Shown: positions 26,760-35,994 of the stretch, piece by piece
How the letters are laid out: every line of letters begins with the position of its first letter
How positions within the stretch are numbered: position 1 is the first letter of the stretch
Assembly: GCA_029932855.1 (NCBI GenBank)
Contig: JAOZPG010000002.1
Coordinates: 65,714 to 129,713 of the forward strand
Direction of reading: 5' to 3'
Origin: Bacteroidales bacterium
GTDB taxonomy: Bacteria > Bacteroidota > Bacteroidia > Bacteroidales > VadinHA17
DNA length: 64,000 nucleotides
Translations under genes and position numbers: made by a program
The notes under the pieces: model-generated
The model's database searches: none
What the model was told of the DNA's origin: nothing
Seen by the model: the letters and a program-made list of their open reading frames with translations, nothing else

Positions 26760-26959
26760 GAATCGGAGTGCAAATATAACAGTCTTTAGCTTATCTGCAA
26801 AATGATTCAATTGTTTTTTAATTGCTTTCTGTAATCCCTGCTACTGTTAGTTTCTGCTTGTATTCAGACAAACAATATGCAAGTGGAATTGTATATTTCA
26901 TGACATATAGTGCTTATATGTCTGCTTATTGAATGAATTTATCCGGGGCAGGAGCAGAA
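26760..26959. other. Intergenic region upstream of tRNA-Val
   Basis: These 200 bases separate the tRNA from the Cys-rich lipoprotein gene. They should contain the tRNA promoter. I see no coding frame, clear hairpin or repeat. Confidence 0.5.
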
Positions 26960-27487
26960 CTACTGATATTGCGACATTCCCCATGGATATCGCTTTCGTG
27001 TAACGCAATATGAACCCTGGCTGTTCTGGTCAAGACTGACAGAGAAATATAGCTTTTCTTCATCGCCCGCATAGGGCTCAATTATTTTTATGAAATATGT
27101 CCGGGGAAGTACTCCCAGTAATTCAATATCCAGATCATAAAGGCAGTTACAATCACACAATGCACTCTTTTCAGATTCCTTAACAATTATTGTATCACCC
27201 AGCAGACTGGTTTCGCAATATAATTTTTGCGGGCAACAGTTAAAGCCTGCATTAATATGTTTGAGCAGGAGTTTGCTTTCTGCTGCTTCAAATATATAGT
27301 CGATACAACTTAATGTGTCAGACTGGCTCACATCAGACTGAGCCAAATCAGCGCTTAATGATTTTAAGCCTTTGCAATCAGAATAATTAGTGATTTTTCC
27401 TGATACCGGACCCTGTTCTTTTTCGCAACTGCTTGCAAAACAGGTGAGTATAAATAATGGTAGCATTAAATAAAATACAGTCTTCAT
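26960..27487 (-). CDS. Cysteine-rich lipoprotein of unknown function
   Basis: A 175-residue protein with a signal peptide and lipobox FASSC (Cys21). The mature part carries about a dozen cysteines, including FNCCPQKLYC and CDCNCLYDLDIEL, a pattern suggesting disulfides or metal binding. I do not recognise a named family. Small lipoproteins ending in a C-x-C-x-C-LYDL-type motif followed by a short beta-rich tail seem familiar from Bacteroidota, but that is only an impression. It lies 98 bases after the DUF4857 gene on the same strand and could be the last gene of that locus or independent. Confidence 0.75.
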   Translation of the reverse strand: MKTVFYLMLPLFILTCFASSCEKEQGPVSGKITNYSDCKGLKSLSADLAQSDVSQSDTLSCIDYIFEAAESKLLLKHINAGFNCCPQKLYCETSLLGDTIIVKESEKSALCDCNCLYDLDIELLGVLPRTYFIKIIEPYAGDEEKLYFSVSLDQNSQGSYCVTRKRYPWGMSQYQ

Positions 27488-27585
27488 ATTTATTTCTGTA
27501 TTAAGATATTGACTTAATATACAAAATTTATTGAAGAATTACCAGCTGTAAGAATAATAAACATGAAAGAAACAGCTAAGAAGAA

Positions 27586-28821
27586 CTAAGCAAAAGACTT
27601 GTTCGGGAATACATTAACGGCAATGAAGCCGAATAATCCCGTAAGAGCTACTATAATAAGGTCAAATATGTTATTCTTCAGACTAAAGCCTTTCTTTCTT
27701 ATGATATAAAAATGCACAAGGATAAGTAAAAGATTCAGGATCAGCCAGTTGAATCCTTTTGTTATGTCGGGGTAAAAGTCAGTAAAGGATATATTACTGT
27801 CATACATCTTAAGCTGTGCAGGGAAAATATAACTGAATATTTTTCCCTGTTTGCTGTCTGTCCTTCCTGTCCAGCTCTCGTGATACTCATCCACCTTATT
27901 ATAATCCGAATCAAGTATAGTGACATTTACATAATTATCACCTCTTATAACTACATTATAGTAAAAAAGGTTTCCGTATATCCTTAGTTCTTCCGTATCT
28001 GCATTATAATTTTCTATAGCTAATTTTGTCAGTTCATATACATCCTGACTAAGGACATAGATGTCATTATCCTCTGACACCAGGTAGTTATAAAATTTCT
28101 TATCACTAAAATCAACACAGGCAATATGCTTGAACTTTAGTCCCCCGGGAAGTTCAACTTTCTTAACAAATGGTCTGGCCTCAATCATCTTAATATGAAA
28201 AAGCTGGTCTTTTGAGTCTGTAACAAAGTAGCCTTCATCACATGATTTACGTGTGGTTGGTATGCCTGCAATCTTTTTTGCCGGGAACACAAAGCCTCGT
28301 TTTTGGAGTACGGACGTGAACATCCGGCTTTTCTTTTCATTGATCCGGTTATCGGCTGCATCTATGAACTCCATGCGCCAGCTTATGCGGAAATAATCTT
28401 TAGGCATCTCGAGGTTGGCCCTTCCCGATTCAGATTCGAACATAGGGTAAAGTCCCGGATCGGGAGCATAGATCATAGCAGGTCTTAAACGGAAGAATGA
28501 CCTTGCCTTGTTCAGTTCATGAATATCCATATACACCCCGTCAATAGTATCCGGCATAGTTCCCGATATCAGTAACTGCCGGGAATAGAACAGGGGAAGT
28601 TTCTGTTCAAACTCATCTCTTGTATATTCCCTGCCTGTATTATCCATGCGTATTGTCTTCTCACCTGTGCGCTGTATCATAAAATCATGGTCAATACTGC
28701 TGTACATGATGAATGGCGAACGAATGGGTTTATCAAATGACAGCCAGTATAGTTTTGGAATTGCTACTGCGCTTACAAGAATAGCTATTGCTACTAATAT
28801 ATATCTGCTAATTTTTATCAT
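27586..28821 (-). CDS. DUF4857 membrane protein
   Basis: A 411-residue protein with one N-terminal membrane segment (about 7-25), a long extracytoplasmic region and two C-terminal membrane segments (about 355-372 and 385-404, with a short RKKGFS loop between). The sequence matches what I know as DUF4857, a Bacteroidota family encoded beside ABC transporter genes; its function is unknown. It starts 2 bases downstream of the permease stop and is therefore co-transcribed with the ATPase and permease. It may be an accessory subunit holding the substrate on the periplasmic side, which is inference from topology and context. Confidence 0.82.
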   Translation of the reverse strand: MIKISRYILVAIAILVSAVAIPKLYWLSFDKPIRSPFIMYSSIDHDFMIQRTGEKTIRMDNTGREYTRDEFEQKLPLFYSRQLLISGTMPDTIDGVYMDIHELNKARSFFRLRPAMIYAPDPGLYPMFESESGRANLEMPKDYFRISWRMEFIDAADNRINEKKSRMFTSVLQKRGFVFPAKKIAGIPTTRKSCDEGYFVTDSKDQLFHIKMIEARPFVKKVELPGGLKFKHIACVDFSDKKFYNYLVSEDNDIYVLSQDVYELTKLAIENYNADTEELRIYGNLFYYNVVIRGDNYVNVTILDSDYNKVDEYHESWTGRTDSKQGKIFSYIFPAQLKMYDSNISFTDFYPDITKGFNWLILNLLLILVHFYIIRKKGFSLKNNIFDLIIVALTGLFGFIAVNVFPNKSFA

Positions 28822-28823
28822 GA

Positions 28824-29492
28824 TTACATCTCTCCTTTTCTGAATCTGTATGCTGAGAATAAAAGTGAAATACTGCTCAATAAGGTTATTAAAGTCAGCT
28901 TGAGGTTAATAGGTTCATAGCTTCCTGCAAGACCTGTCTCGAAGAACAGCAATAGAAAGGCAGCGGCAATAATGAAGTAAGCGATGCGGTATTTCCATAT
29001 TGCCTCAAGAATTATCAGGCCTGCCATGAAGTATGCTGCAAAACCTGCAAGGAACCAGGGGATGACCGATATAATTGCCAATTTTACTATCTCTGCTGCA
29101 AAAAACTGGTTGCTAAGTCCCAGGAAGATCAGGAACACCAGGGAATAGCTGATAAGCAGGCTTGCTGTACCATAGGCCAGCATCATTATAAGTATCCTGT
29201 TTTCCCTTAATGGTAAATGAAAAGTCAGCTTGATCCGCTTATCGGTGATTTCAGGAATGTATTGTGATGATGCCAGTGCCAGTGCTATTATCAAAGGTAC
29301 AAACTTCAGGTAACTGAAGTAATGACTGTTTTGAAAAAGTATCTGGTACCAGTAATTGCTTGCTTCCTTAAATGACATATTATGCTGGACAGTAAGAAAG
29401 ATATTCCCTACTGCCAGGATGGCTATTAATGTTAAAAGGATGATAAACCATCTGGTCTTTATCCATTCTTTATATATTACAGATTTGAACAT
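28824..29492 (-). CDS. ABC transporter permease
   Basis: A 222-residue integral membrane protein with about six predicted transmembrane helices (first near 14-32 after MFKSVIYKEWIKTRW, later ones including FVPLIIALALASSQYIPE and LISYSLVFLIFLGLS). The KEWIKTRW-type start and the ITDKRIKLTFHLPLRE cytoplasmic loop are typical of ABC-2-type permeases of Bacteroidota. It lies between the ATPase gene (70 bases upstream) and DUF4857 (2 bases downstream). No periplasmic binding protein is encoded nearby, which argues against a classical importer. It should form the channel with the 29563 ATPase. Confidence 0.87.
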   Translation of the reverse strand: MFKSVIYKEWIKTRWFIILLTLIAILAVGNIFLTVQHNMSFKEASNYWYQILFQNSHYFSYLKFVPLIIALALASSQYIPEITDKRIKLTFHLPLRENRILIMMLAYGTASLLISYSLVFLIFLGLSNQFFAAEIVKLAIISVIPWFLAGFAAYFMAGLIILEAIWKYRIAYFIIAAAFLLLFFETGLAGSYEPINLKLTLITLLSSISLLFSAYRFRKGEM

Positions 29493-29562
29493 ATTTATTA
29501 GTGTTTTTCTGTTATTGTTTTATTCTGTTATTGTATTATCCTGCTTTAGTGATCAGCTGTAC

Positions 29563-30450
29563 TTAGTATTTGCCTGTTAATCCTATAAATGCATCTTCCA
29601 GTCCCATTTTTACTTCCCTGAAATTTTTAAAAGCTATGCCTTTTTTGTCCAGGAATTTCCTGATATTATCTTCAGTATCATAGCTGTACAGCTCTATATT
29701 ATTTTCAATTGTATCTACATTAACCACGAATTCTTCTTTTGACAGATCAATGCCTGATCTTTCTGTCTCGAAGTTGAACTGCTTAAATGTTCTCATGAAC
29801 TCATCTACAGGCGTCTGGGTCAGCACCCTGTTATAATCCATTATCAGCACATCATCAATTAATCTTTCCATATCCTGGATGATATGAGAGGTGGCAAAGA
29901 TGGTTTTGTTCCCGGCTTTGGAATAGTTGCGCAGGTAATCTATGAAGAGTCTCCTGTATCCGGGATCCAGGCCCATTGAGAAGTCGTCGAGTATGAGCAG
30001 ATCGGGATTTTGCGCCAGTATCAGTCCAAGTGCTACCTGCGACCTCTGTCCGCAAGACATGCTTGATATTTTCTGTCGGGCTGTTACTTTAAGTTTGGAC
30101 ATCAGTTCCCAGTAAGGCTTGCTGTCCCAGTCGGGATAAAAACCGGAGTAGAATTTCTCTATCTGGTGTATATCCATAAAGGCGTATTGAATATGTCCCT
30201 CGAGAAGGAAGCCTATACGGCTTTTTGTGTGGGGACTAAGTCTCTGGGAGTTCTCACCAAATATCAGGGCCTCGCCGCTTCGTGGCTGCAGAAAACCGTG
30301 AAGTATATTTATGGTTGTGGTCTTGCCAGCTCCGTTTTTACCAAGCAGGCCAAGTATCCTTCCCTCACCAACACTGAAGTTAAGGTCTTCATAGACCATC
30401 TTTTTACCATAGTAGTGGGTAAGATTATTACATTCTATAACAGTATTCAT
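29563..30450 (-). CDS. ABC transporter ATP-binding protein with atypical motifs
   Basis: A 295-residue nucleotide-binding subunit. Walker A is GKNGAGKT at 37-44. The signature loop reads MSCGQ (131-135) instead of LSGGQ, and Walker B ends LLILDDFSMGLDP, so residue 156 is Asp where the catalytic Glu normally sits. The His switch ATSHIIQDME is present. The C-terminal about 90 residues form a separate regulatory-type extension. The gene starts 10 bases after the DUF6850 stop and is followed by the permease. Both motif changes are conservative but could slow ATP hydrolysis; I recall similar DDFSMGLDP motifs in this subgroup, so they may be lineage-typical rather than damage. Confidence 0.92.
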   Translation of the reverse strand: MNTVIECNNLTHYYGKKMVYEDLNFSVGEGRILGLLGKNGAGKTTTINILHGFLQPRSGEALIFGENSQRLSPHTKSRIGFLLEGHIQYAFMDIHQIEKFYSGFYPDWDSKPYWELMSKLKVTARQKISSMSCGQRSQVALGLILAQNPDLLILDDFSMGLDPGYRRLFIDYLRNYSKAGNKTIFATSHIIQDMERLIDDVLIMDYNRVLTQTPVDEFMRTFKQFNFETERSGIDLSKEEFVVNVDTIENNIELYSYDTEDNIRKFLDKKGIAFKNFREVKMGLEDAFIGLTGKY

Positions 30451-30460
30451 ATATTATTCA

Positions 30461-32014
30461 TTAAAAAATTACACCTGTACTAAAGCTGAAGATCGTCCTG
30501 TGCCGGTCATTATCCGCTAAGTACAGATCAATACTTGTATTAAAAAAATATTTGCTAAAGATCTTATTTATCTCTGTCTCCCATCCCAGGTCAATAGAAG
30601 GAGCATAATAACCGGCAGTCGTGAAAATATGATCGGGAAGAAGCAGCTCATTATAAAAGAAACTGTCCTCTGCAAAATCCAGGCTTGCTGAGATATTTCT
30701 CTTATACTTTAGTCCGCATGATATTGATAGCACCTGCCGGCCTATGTAGAATGACCTGCCCATGTCCAGTGAAGCACTAATATTGGCATATCCTTCTTTC
30801 CTGTCCGGAATATAATAAGACTGTTTGTAAGAATTGTAATTAAGAATAAATCCCACTTCATAGTCTCTTAAATATAAGTCCTTCATCTTTATTAAGCTGT
30901 AAGCCAGGGATGCATCCAGTCTTGAGGCATCAAATTTCTCTTCTTCAGCATAGGTCACCCAGTTGGTGGCACCTGTTGTGCCCGATGTTTCAAGCCTCTG
31001 TATGATCTCTGTACCCAACATTCCACTGATTTTAAGGCCTGCATCCAGGTAGTGTATAAATGAGTTTTTGCTTATAGTTGTTGTATTAAAAGCTTCCATG
31101 CTGTTTATGTCTAACCTGGAGTCGTTTTTAATATACGACCATGATGCATTTCCGGCCTTCCTGCCGTCATCTGCTGTTTCGGTGGCGTACTGAAGTTTTA
31201 TTGCAGACATGTTGTTAATATTTCCATGCTTATAATTTAACTGCCCTTCGGTACCTATCCTGTTTTGTTTATAGAGGCGGTTGAATGATCTTGCTTCATG
31301 GAATATGTAAGTTCCCAGACCGTGCATCTGGAAGAAATCATGCTCTTTGTTTGCTTCAATTATGTCTATCTCTATGTCTTCATTATAATAGCTGTACAGC
31401 AGGTTCACCCCTATCTTAATTGAAGGCAGGCTAAATACCAGTCCCGGTGATAGCGACAGCTTAAGTACTTTGTTCATTGGCCGCGGATCACGGTCCTGGG
31501 TGGCAAGTCCCACATCCAGTGAACCGGCCAGGCCCAGCATTATCGCATGACCGAGGGGAGTGCTCATCTTTCCTTCTATAGAAAAGAGTTCCCTGTCATA
31601 AACATCACCTCCGATGCTGTCTGTCAATAGATAGGGGGTTTCCCGGCCCGGGTCGTTTATATTTGTATAATCTGTGCCTTTTTCAAAGCTTTTATTATAA
31701 TTAAAGCATCCATAGAAGAGGCTGTTGCCTATTTTGGAGTAGCTTCTGGTACCAAAGCTGTAACTATTAAGTTTGTCGCCATGCTGAACCTGTTTGTAGT
31801 CACCCTTTTCGGAATAATAATCCAGTTTCATCTCGCCGGGGTATAGTTCGGGATTAAAGGCCATTCCTGCCGGGTTGCTCCCGGACAGCCATGGATTAAG
31901 CAGCCTGATAATATCGAATGAGCCCTGTGACACATAGCTTGTGCTGTCCTGGCCTGCAGCAGTGGCCAGAAGAAGATGAATTAACAGGGCACTATATAAT
32001 AGCTTAGTACTCAT
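30461..32014 (-). CDS. DUF6850 outer-membrane beta-barrel protein
   Basis: A protein of 517 residues from MSTKLLYSALLIHLLL, with a signal peptide ending at about TAAGQ (22). The rest is rich in alternating amphipathic strands with aromatic girdle residues and ends in FSFSTGVIF, the terminal strand of an outer-membrane barrel. I match it to DUF6850, a family encoded beside DUF4876 and TonB-dependent receptors. A Met 8 codons upstream (32038) is possible, but the chosen start gives a proper signal peptide. It overlaps the end of the DUF4876 gene by 11 bases, which implies translational coupling. Function unknown; a second pore or surface partner of the receptor is plausible. Confidence 0.82.
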   Translation of the reverse strand: MSTKLLYSALLIHLLLATAAGQDSTSYVSQGSFDIIRLLNPWLSGSNPAGMAFNPELYPGEMKLDYYSEKGDYKQVQHGDKLNSYSFGTRSYSKIGNSLFYGCFNYNKSFEKGTDYTNINDPGRETPYLLTDSIGGDVYDRELFSIEGKMSTPLGHAIMLGLAGSLDVGLATQDRDPRPMNKVLKLSLSPGLVFSLPSIKIGVNLLYSYYNEDIEIDIIEANKEHDFFQMHGLGTYIFHEARSFNRLYKQNRIGTEGQLNYKHGNINNMSAIKLQYATETADDGRKAGNASWSYIKNDSRLDINSMEAFNTTTISKNSFIHYLDAGLKISGMLGTEIIQRLETSGTTGATNWVTYAEEEKFDASRLDASLAYSLIKMKDLYLRDYEVGFILNYNSYKQSYYIPDRKEGYANISASLDMGRSFYIGRQVLSISCGLKYKRNISASLDFAEDSFFYNELLLPDHIFTTAGYYAPSIDLGWETEINKIFSKYFFNTSIDLYLADNDRHRTIFSFSTGVIF

Positions 32015-33191
32015 AAATCCATGGTTTGGGATCGGCATCCTTTAAAAAATCTTCAGTCGAATTATTTGTGTCCTGATAAATATATCTCCCGTCAATAATC
32101 TCTTTTACTTTTCTCCTTATGCATTTACCTGATCTTGAGCCTGCCTCAACATAGGTGTATCCTGCATCCAGCTCTATGGGGAAGCGCTTATAGATAGCGT
32201 GTGCCTCATCCCAGGTGACCTCAACGGCATCTATTACATACTCATTTGGTATCTTGCCATAGAACCTGCTTGGAATATCCGGCTTGCAGATCAGGTTATT
32301 ATTAATAAAATCTTTTCTTTCCTCTGCATTACCGGGTATACGTATAATTGCTATGGCGCTGCCCCCCCTGGTATGAAAAACATAATCGCTGCCCCTGTAT
32401 GTGAAGAGGTCCTCTATCATATTTTCCGCAAAAGGCCCGTCTATATCGTCGCCCGATATTGTTTCAACCCAAAACTCAAAATCGGCATATTCGAGGTTAA
32501 CAGGACTGAGGGGGTTGCCCAGGCTGTCATCCTGGTGGTTTATTGCATCTCTTGCAATTACAATGCTGTTGCCGGGTAGTATGGGGTAATCATTCCCTTC
32601 TCCGGGGATGGTCCATATAGCGCGTCCAACTATGGTGTCGCTTATAAATTCCCAATAATTGTCTGACAGTGAGTAAGACTCATGCTCAAAGACCGAGATT
32701 CCATCGGCATATTGTGTAAGTCCGGAGTTATTATATATCTCAACATACTGGTCCGCCGAATACTGTTTGCCGGCAGGTGTCAGGCAGCCGCTGTAATAAT
32801 ATTCTTTAACTACCAGGGCGTTTGTCTTGCTTATCACAACCTCCACCGTGTCGATTATGTCTGAGAATACATCCAGGAGTAAGAGCCCGTTAAGGTAATA
32901 TGCCTTTCCGTCTTCGCCGAATGAATGTATCACAGTGGCACTGTAAAACCCGGGTTCAATATTTTTAAATGTTACATCTCCTTCAGCAGTGGTGTATTGA
33001 GTATGGGTATAATTCTTAGTCAGGTTGTTTAATACTACCCTGGCACTGTCACGGTTCTGAAGGGACACTTCCTCACCGAAATTAACCTTTAGCTCAATAG
33101 TATATGAATTATAATCAGCCACTTCTTTTACACAGGATGTGAAGATGAACAATAATACAGCTATATATGTCAGGTGTAATTTCATTTTCAT
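32004..33191 (-). CDS. DUF4876 lipoprotein
   Basis: A 395-residue lipoprotein with lipobox FTSC (Cys20). An N-terminal beta domain (about 30-130) resembles a carboxypeptidase-regulatory or Cna-B fold. The middle (GKQYSADQYVEIYNNSG) recalls a lamin-tail domain, followed by DUF4876-type sequence. It starts 3 bases after the stop of the TonB-dependent receptor and overlaps the next gene by 11 bases. By position and anchoring it takes the place SusD-like lipoproteins have beside SusC, but it is not a TPR SusD fold. It may bind the ligand at the surface and hand it to the receptor, which is inference. Confidence 0.83.
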   Translation of the reverse strand: MKMKLHLTYIAVLLFIFTSCVKEVADYNSYTIELKVNFGEEVSLQNRDSARVVLNNLTKNYTHTQYTTAEGDVTFKNIEPGFYSATVIHSFGEDGKAYYLNGLLLLDVFSDIIDTVEVVISKTNALVVKEYYYSGCLTPAGKQYSADQYVEIYNNSGLTQYADGISVFEHESYSLSDNYWEFISDTIVGRAIWTIPGEGNDYPILPGNSIVIARDAINHQDDSLGNPLSPVNLEYADFEFWVETISGDDIDGPFAENMIEDLFTYRGSDYVFHTRGGSAIAIIRIPGNAEERKDFINNNLICKPDIPSRFYGKIPNEYVIDAVEVTWDEAHAIYKRFPIELDAGYTYVEAGSRSGKCIRRKVKEIIDGRYIYQDTNNSTEDFLKDADPKPWIYEY

Positions 33192-33194
33192 AAA

Positions 33195-35936
33195 TTATAA
33201 ACTGACTTTTATCTCAGCACCGAAATATATTGAAGGATTTCTCCTTGTATAGCTCTCGCCCCTGGTGTACTGATACATAGGCCTGTAGTTAAAGAAATTA
33301 TTTACATAAAAGCTTAGCTTCATCTTATCTGCTATTTCCTTGGATAGCCTGATGTTAGACACAAACAGGGGAGGCATCTTTTCTGTCAGGTAATAAAAAT
33401 CGCTTTTTGTCTTCACATACTTCTTATAGTCAGGATCCTCTTTCATCTCCTCTGTAAATTCAGTTATATTCCCGTCTTTATCATAAAGGTAGAGTGGTAC
33501 TTCATCATATTCAGGATAATAATATTTATTGAACCATATCACCTGTATGGTTGTTGAGAGAATCATCCTCAGCTGGGGTATCTGGGTGACCATCCTAAGG
33601 CTGGTATTCAGCCTTTCGCTCACCTTGCTCTCGCCTGCCGGGTAAACACCTATTTCTTTATACTGTTCACTTGACTGGCTGCCGGGCAATACATCATAAT
33701 CTAAAATACTGTAAAAGCGTGTGGTCTTCAGCCATGCTCCGTCAACAGTGAATGAGGTATATAGCCGGTCTATTTTTCCGAAGTTAAAGCTGAACTCTAC
33801 ACCGCTTTTTATGCTTTCCTTATTATTTACCGGAGTCCTGTATGAAAGGATATAATCGTCATAGTCTTTGGGGAGTGTTGAAGGATCTGGCTTTTCTCCT
33901 TCGGGGACACTGTCGGTATTATACTTGTAACGATCTATAAACTCATATTTTGAAATAAATTCATATCCATCGCTGAGTTTTTCTTTAAATGCCGTGATAT
34001 TTCCTGTTATATTACCTATTCTGAAATCCATGCCCAGCTCTTTCTTCAGGTTTTGATAGGGTTTCAGTTCAGGGTTTTCAGTATTATACTGCATAGAATT
34101 GAAAACTATCATCTGTGTGGCAGGGTCTCCGGTATAATAATCAAGCACAGGCAGGTCGTAATATGCCTTATCGGGGTATAAGAATATTAGTGAAGGAGAT
34201 CTGTATGTTTTTCCTGTCCCCATATTTAAAGAAAGGTACTTTAGCAGCCTGTTGTTGGCCTTGTTAATTAATTCATACTGGACATTGAACCTGGGTTCGA
34301 GGTAGAATCCTATATCTGAGTTAAAAAGTCCTGAAGGCTGGTAATTATTAAGACGGACACCTGTCTGCAGGACAAGCTTTGTGCCTGAGAAAGGAATAAT
34401 CAGCTTGTTCTCGGCATAGAGTGAATAAGTTTGCAGATTAGGTATATCCCTGAATGAACGGGGCCGGCTGCTGTTCCTTGCAATAAAAGGAGGATTGTTG
34501 ATATCATATATCTGTCCATCCCCGTAGTTCCCGTCCATCCTGTATTCTCCCCCGAGCAACAACTTATTTATTATGCCATTTTCAAAATTCAGGAATTTGT
34601 CGAGAGTTATTTGAGAGAATATATTTACCGGTTTACCGTCAATGCGGAGTTCTGTAAGCTGTTCGGTGGGAAGGAATATTCCTTCGTTCTCACCTTCTGT
34701 AAGTGACAGGGAAATCGCATTTACACCACCGCTTGAGCTGCGATACATTTTCTGGTAACTTTCCTGTCTGGTGTATGATGCGGAAAAGCTGTATTGCAGA
34801 TTTGAAATAAATTTCCTGTTAAGCGACCATTTGGAGTTAAGATTGAACCTCAGTCCTTTGTCCTGCGACCTGTATTCCTCCTCGGGGGTTAGTGCATCAG
34901 GATCGGTCTTTGTATTGTCTATTGTTGTGAAATAATTGATTTTTGTATTCAGCGATAACGGAGAGGTCTTTTTGAGAAATACTCTAGACCATGCAGCCTG
35001 TCCCGTTAACCGGTCATAGCCTTTATACTTGCTTCTTACATCAGAGAAGGAAGAGAGGTAGTCGAAGCTGAGGTTCAGGAAGCCTTTATCTGAAGGGAGC
35101 TTAAAACCCTTGTTCAGTGCAATTTGCTTTATCTTTGGATCTGTTTTCAGTTTTATGGCAAGAGGCTGGTAGCCTGCCTTGGTTGTTACTGATACAACTC
35201 CCGATGTAAGGTTGCCGTAAATGACCGAGGGTATGCCTTTAATTACCTCCACCGACTCTATATTATCTGTGGATAGTTGCCTCAGGTCAACACCTGTTCC
35301 TGCTACGTTGCTGAATTCTTCATTCCTGCCTGTTGCTGTTGACATGCTCTGCAGGTTGGCGGTGTTGGATACAGGGGCATTATCAACTATTATGGCTGTT
35401 CCCATAGCGGTATTGTTATCTGTACCTATTTCTCTTATGGATATTTGCTGTGGCTTTGAGAGATCGGGGTTTTCTGCTATATTGCCCGGGAGCAGTTGCA
35501 TTATATCATTCAGGCTGCTGGGCTGAACGTGCTCGATGGCCGCAGTACCAATGCTTGTGGATGTTGCCATTTTGCTGCCGTTTTTTGCCAGTACATTCAC
35601 TCCCTCCATCTCAAAGCTTGTGGGTACAATCTTTATGATCAGTTGTTTTTTCAGGTACTGATCGACACTTACAGGGGAAGAGTATGGTTCATAGCCCAGG
35701 TACTGTATCTGCAGGGTATAATTTTCCTGTATGATATTCACGAATTCAAAAAGGCCGTTCTCATCAGTGATGGTCCAGCGTTCTGTCTCTTTCAGGTTTA
35801 CGGCAGCGGCAATGATGGTCTCGCCGGTTTTTTTGTCAATCACTTTGCCCTTTATACTTACAGTCTCCTGGGAATATACATGGCCTGCAAAAATGCCTGA
35901 TAAGAATAAGAGTAATATGGAAGCGGTACGGCCCAT
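33195..35936 (-). CDS. TonB-dependent receptor
   Basis: A 913-residue outer-membrane receptor. It has a signal peptide (about 1-22), a carboxypeptidase-regulatory-like domain (about 25-105, VSIKGKVIDKKTGETIIAA), a plug (about 120-240, with DNIESVEVIKGIPSVIYGNLTSGVVSV in two overlapping parts) and a 22-strand-type barrel ending RNPSIYFGAEIKVSL. This is the siderophore/metal-type layout rather than SusC. It leads the receptor-DUF4876-DUF6850-ABC ATPase-permease-DUF4857 run, with gaps of 3, -11, 10, 70 and 2 bases. A very strong terminator hairpin ends only 7 bases upstream of its ATG, so transcription needs read-through or an internal promoter. Confidence 0.94.
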   Translation of the reverse strand: MGRTASILLLFLSGIFAGHVYSQETVSIKGKVIDKKTGETIIAAAVNLKETERWTITDENGLFEFVNIIQENYTLQIQYLGYEPYSSPVSVDQYLKKQLIIKIVPTSFEMEGVNVLAKNGSKMATSTSIGTAAIEHVQPSSLNDIMQLLPGNIAENPDLSKPQQISIREIGTDNNTAMGTAIIVDNAPVSNTANLQSMSTATGRNEEFSNVAGTGVDLRQLSTDNIESVEVIKGIPSVIYGNLTSGVVSVTTKAGYQPLAIKLKTDPKIKQIALNKGFKLPSDKGFLNLSFDYLSSFSDVRSKYKGYDRLTGQAAWSRVFLKKTSPLSLNTKINYFTTIDNTKTDPDALTPEEEYRSQDKGLRFNLNSKWSLNRKFISNLQYSFSASYTRQESYQKMYRSSSGGVNAISLSLTEGENEGIFLPTEQLTELRIDGKPVNIFSQITLDKFLNFENGIINKLLLGGEYRMDGNYGDGQIYDINNPPFIARNSSRPRSFRDIPNLQTYSLYAENKLIIPFSGTKLVLQTGVRLNNYQPSGLFNSDIGFYLEPRFNVQYELINKANNRLLKYLSLNMGTGKTYRSPSLIFLYPDKAYYDLPVLDYYTGDPATQMIVFNSMQYNTENPELKPYQNLKKELGMDFRIGNITGNITAFKEKLSDGYEFISKYEFIDRYKYNTDSVPEGEKPDPSTLPKDYDDYILSYRTPVNNKESIKSGVEFSFNFGKIDRLYTSFTVDGAWLKTTRFYSILDYDVLPGSQSSEQYKEIGVYPAGESKVSERLNTSLRMVTQIPQLRMILSTTIQVIWFNKYYYPEYDEVPLYLYDKDGNITEFTEEMKEDPDYKKYVKTKSDFYYLTEKMPPLFVSNIRLSKEIADKMKLSFYVNNFFNYRPMYQYTRGESYTRRNPSIYFGAEIKVSL

Positions 35937-35943
35937 TTTGAGA

Positions 35944-35981
35944 AAAATAAAAGGGGTTTTCCGGAAAACCCCTTTTATTTT
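35944..35981 (-). terminator. Perfect 19-bp palindrome terminator/attenuator
   Basis: Positions 35944-35962 and 35963-35981 are exact reverse complements around a CCGG centre, and the stem carries A/T runs that give a T-rich 3' end in both directions. It lies 13 bases after the stop of the T9SS surface protein and 7 bases before the receptor start, between two same-strand genes. It is either a partial terminator or an attenuator for the receptor operon. Confidence 0.88.
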
Positions 35982-35994
35982 ATTATTTAAAAGA

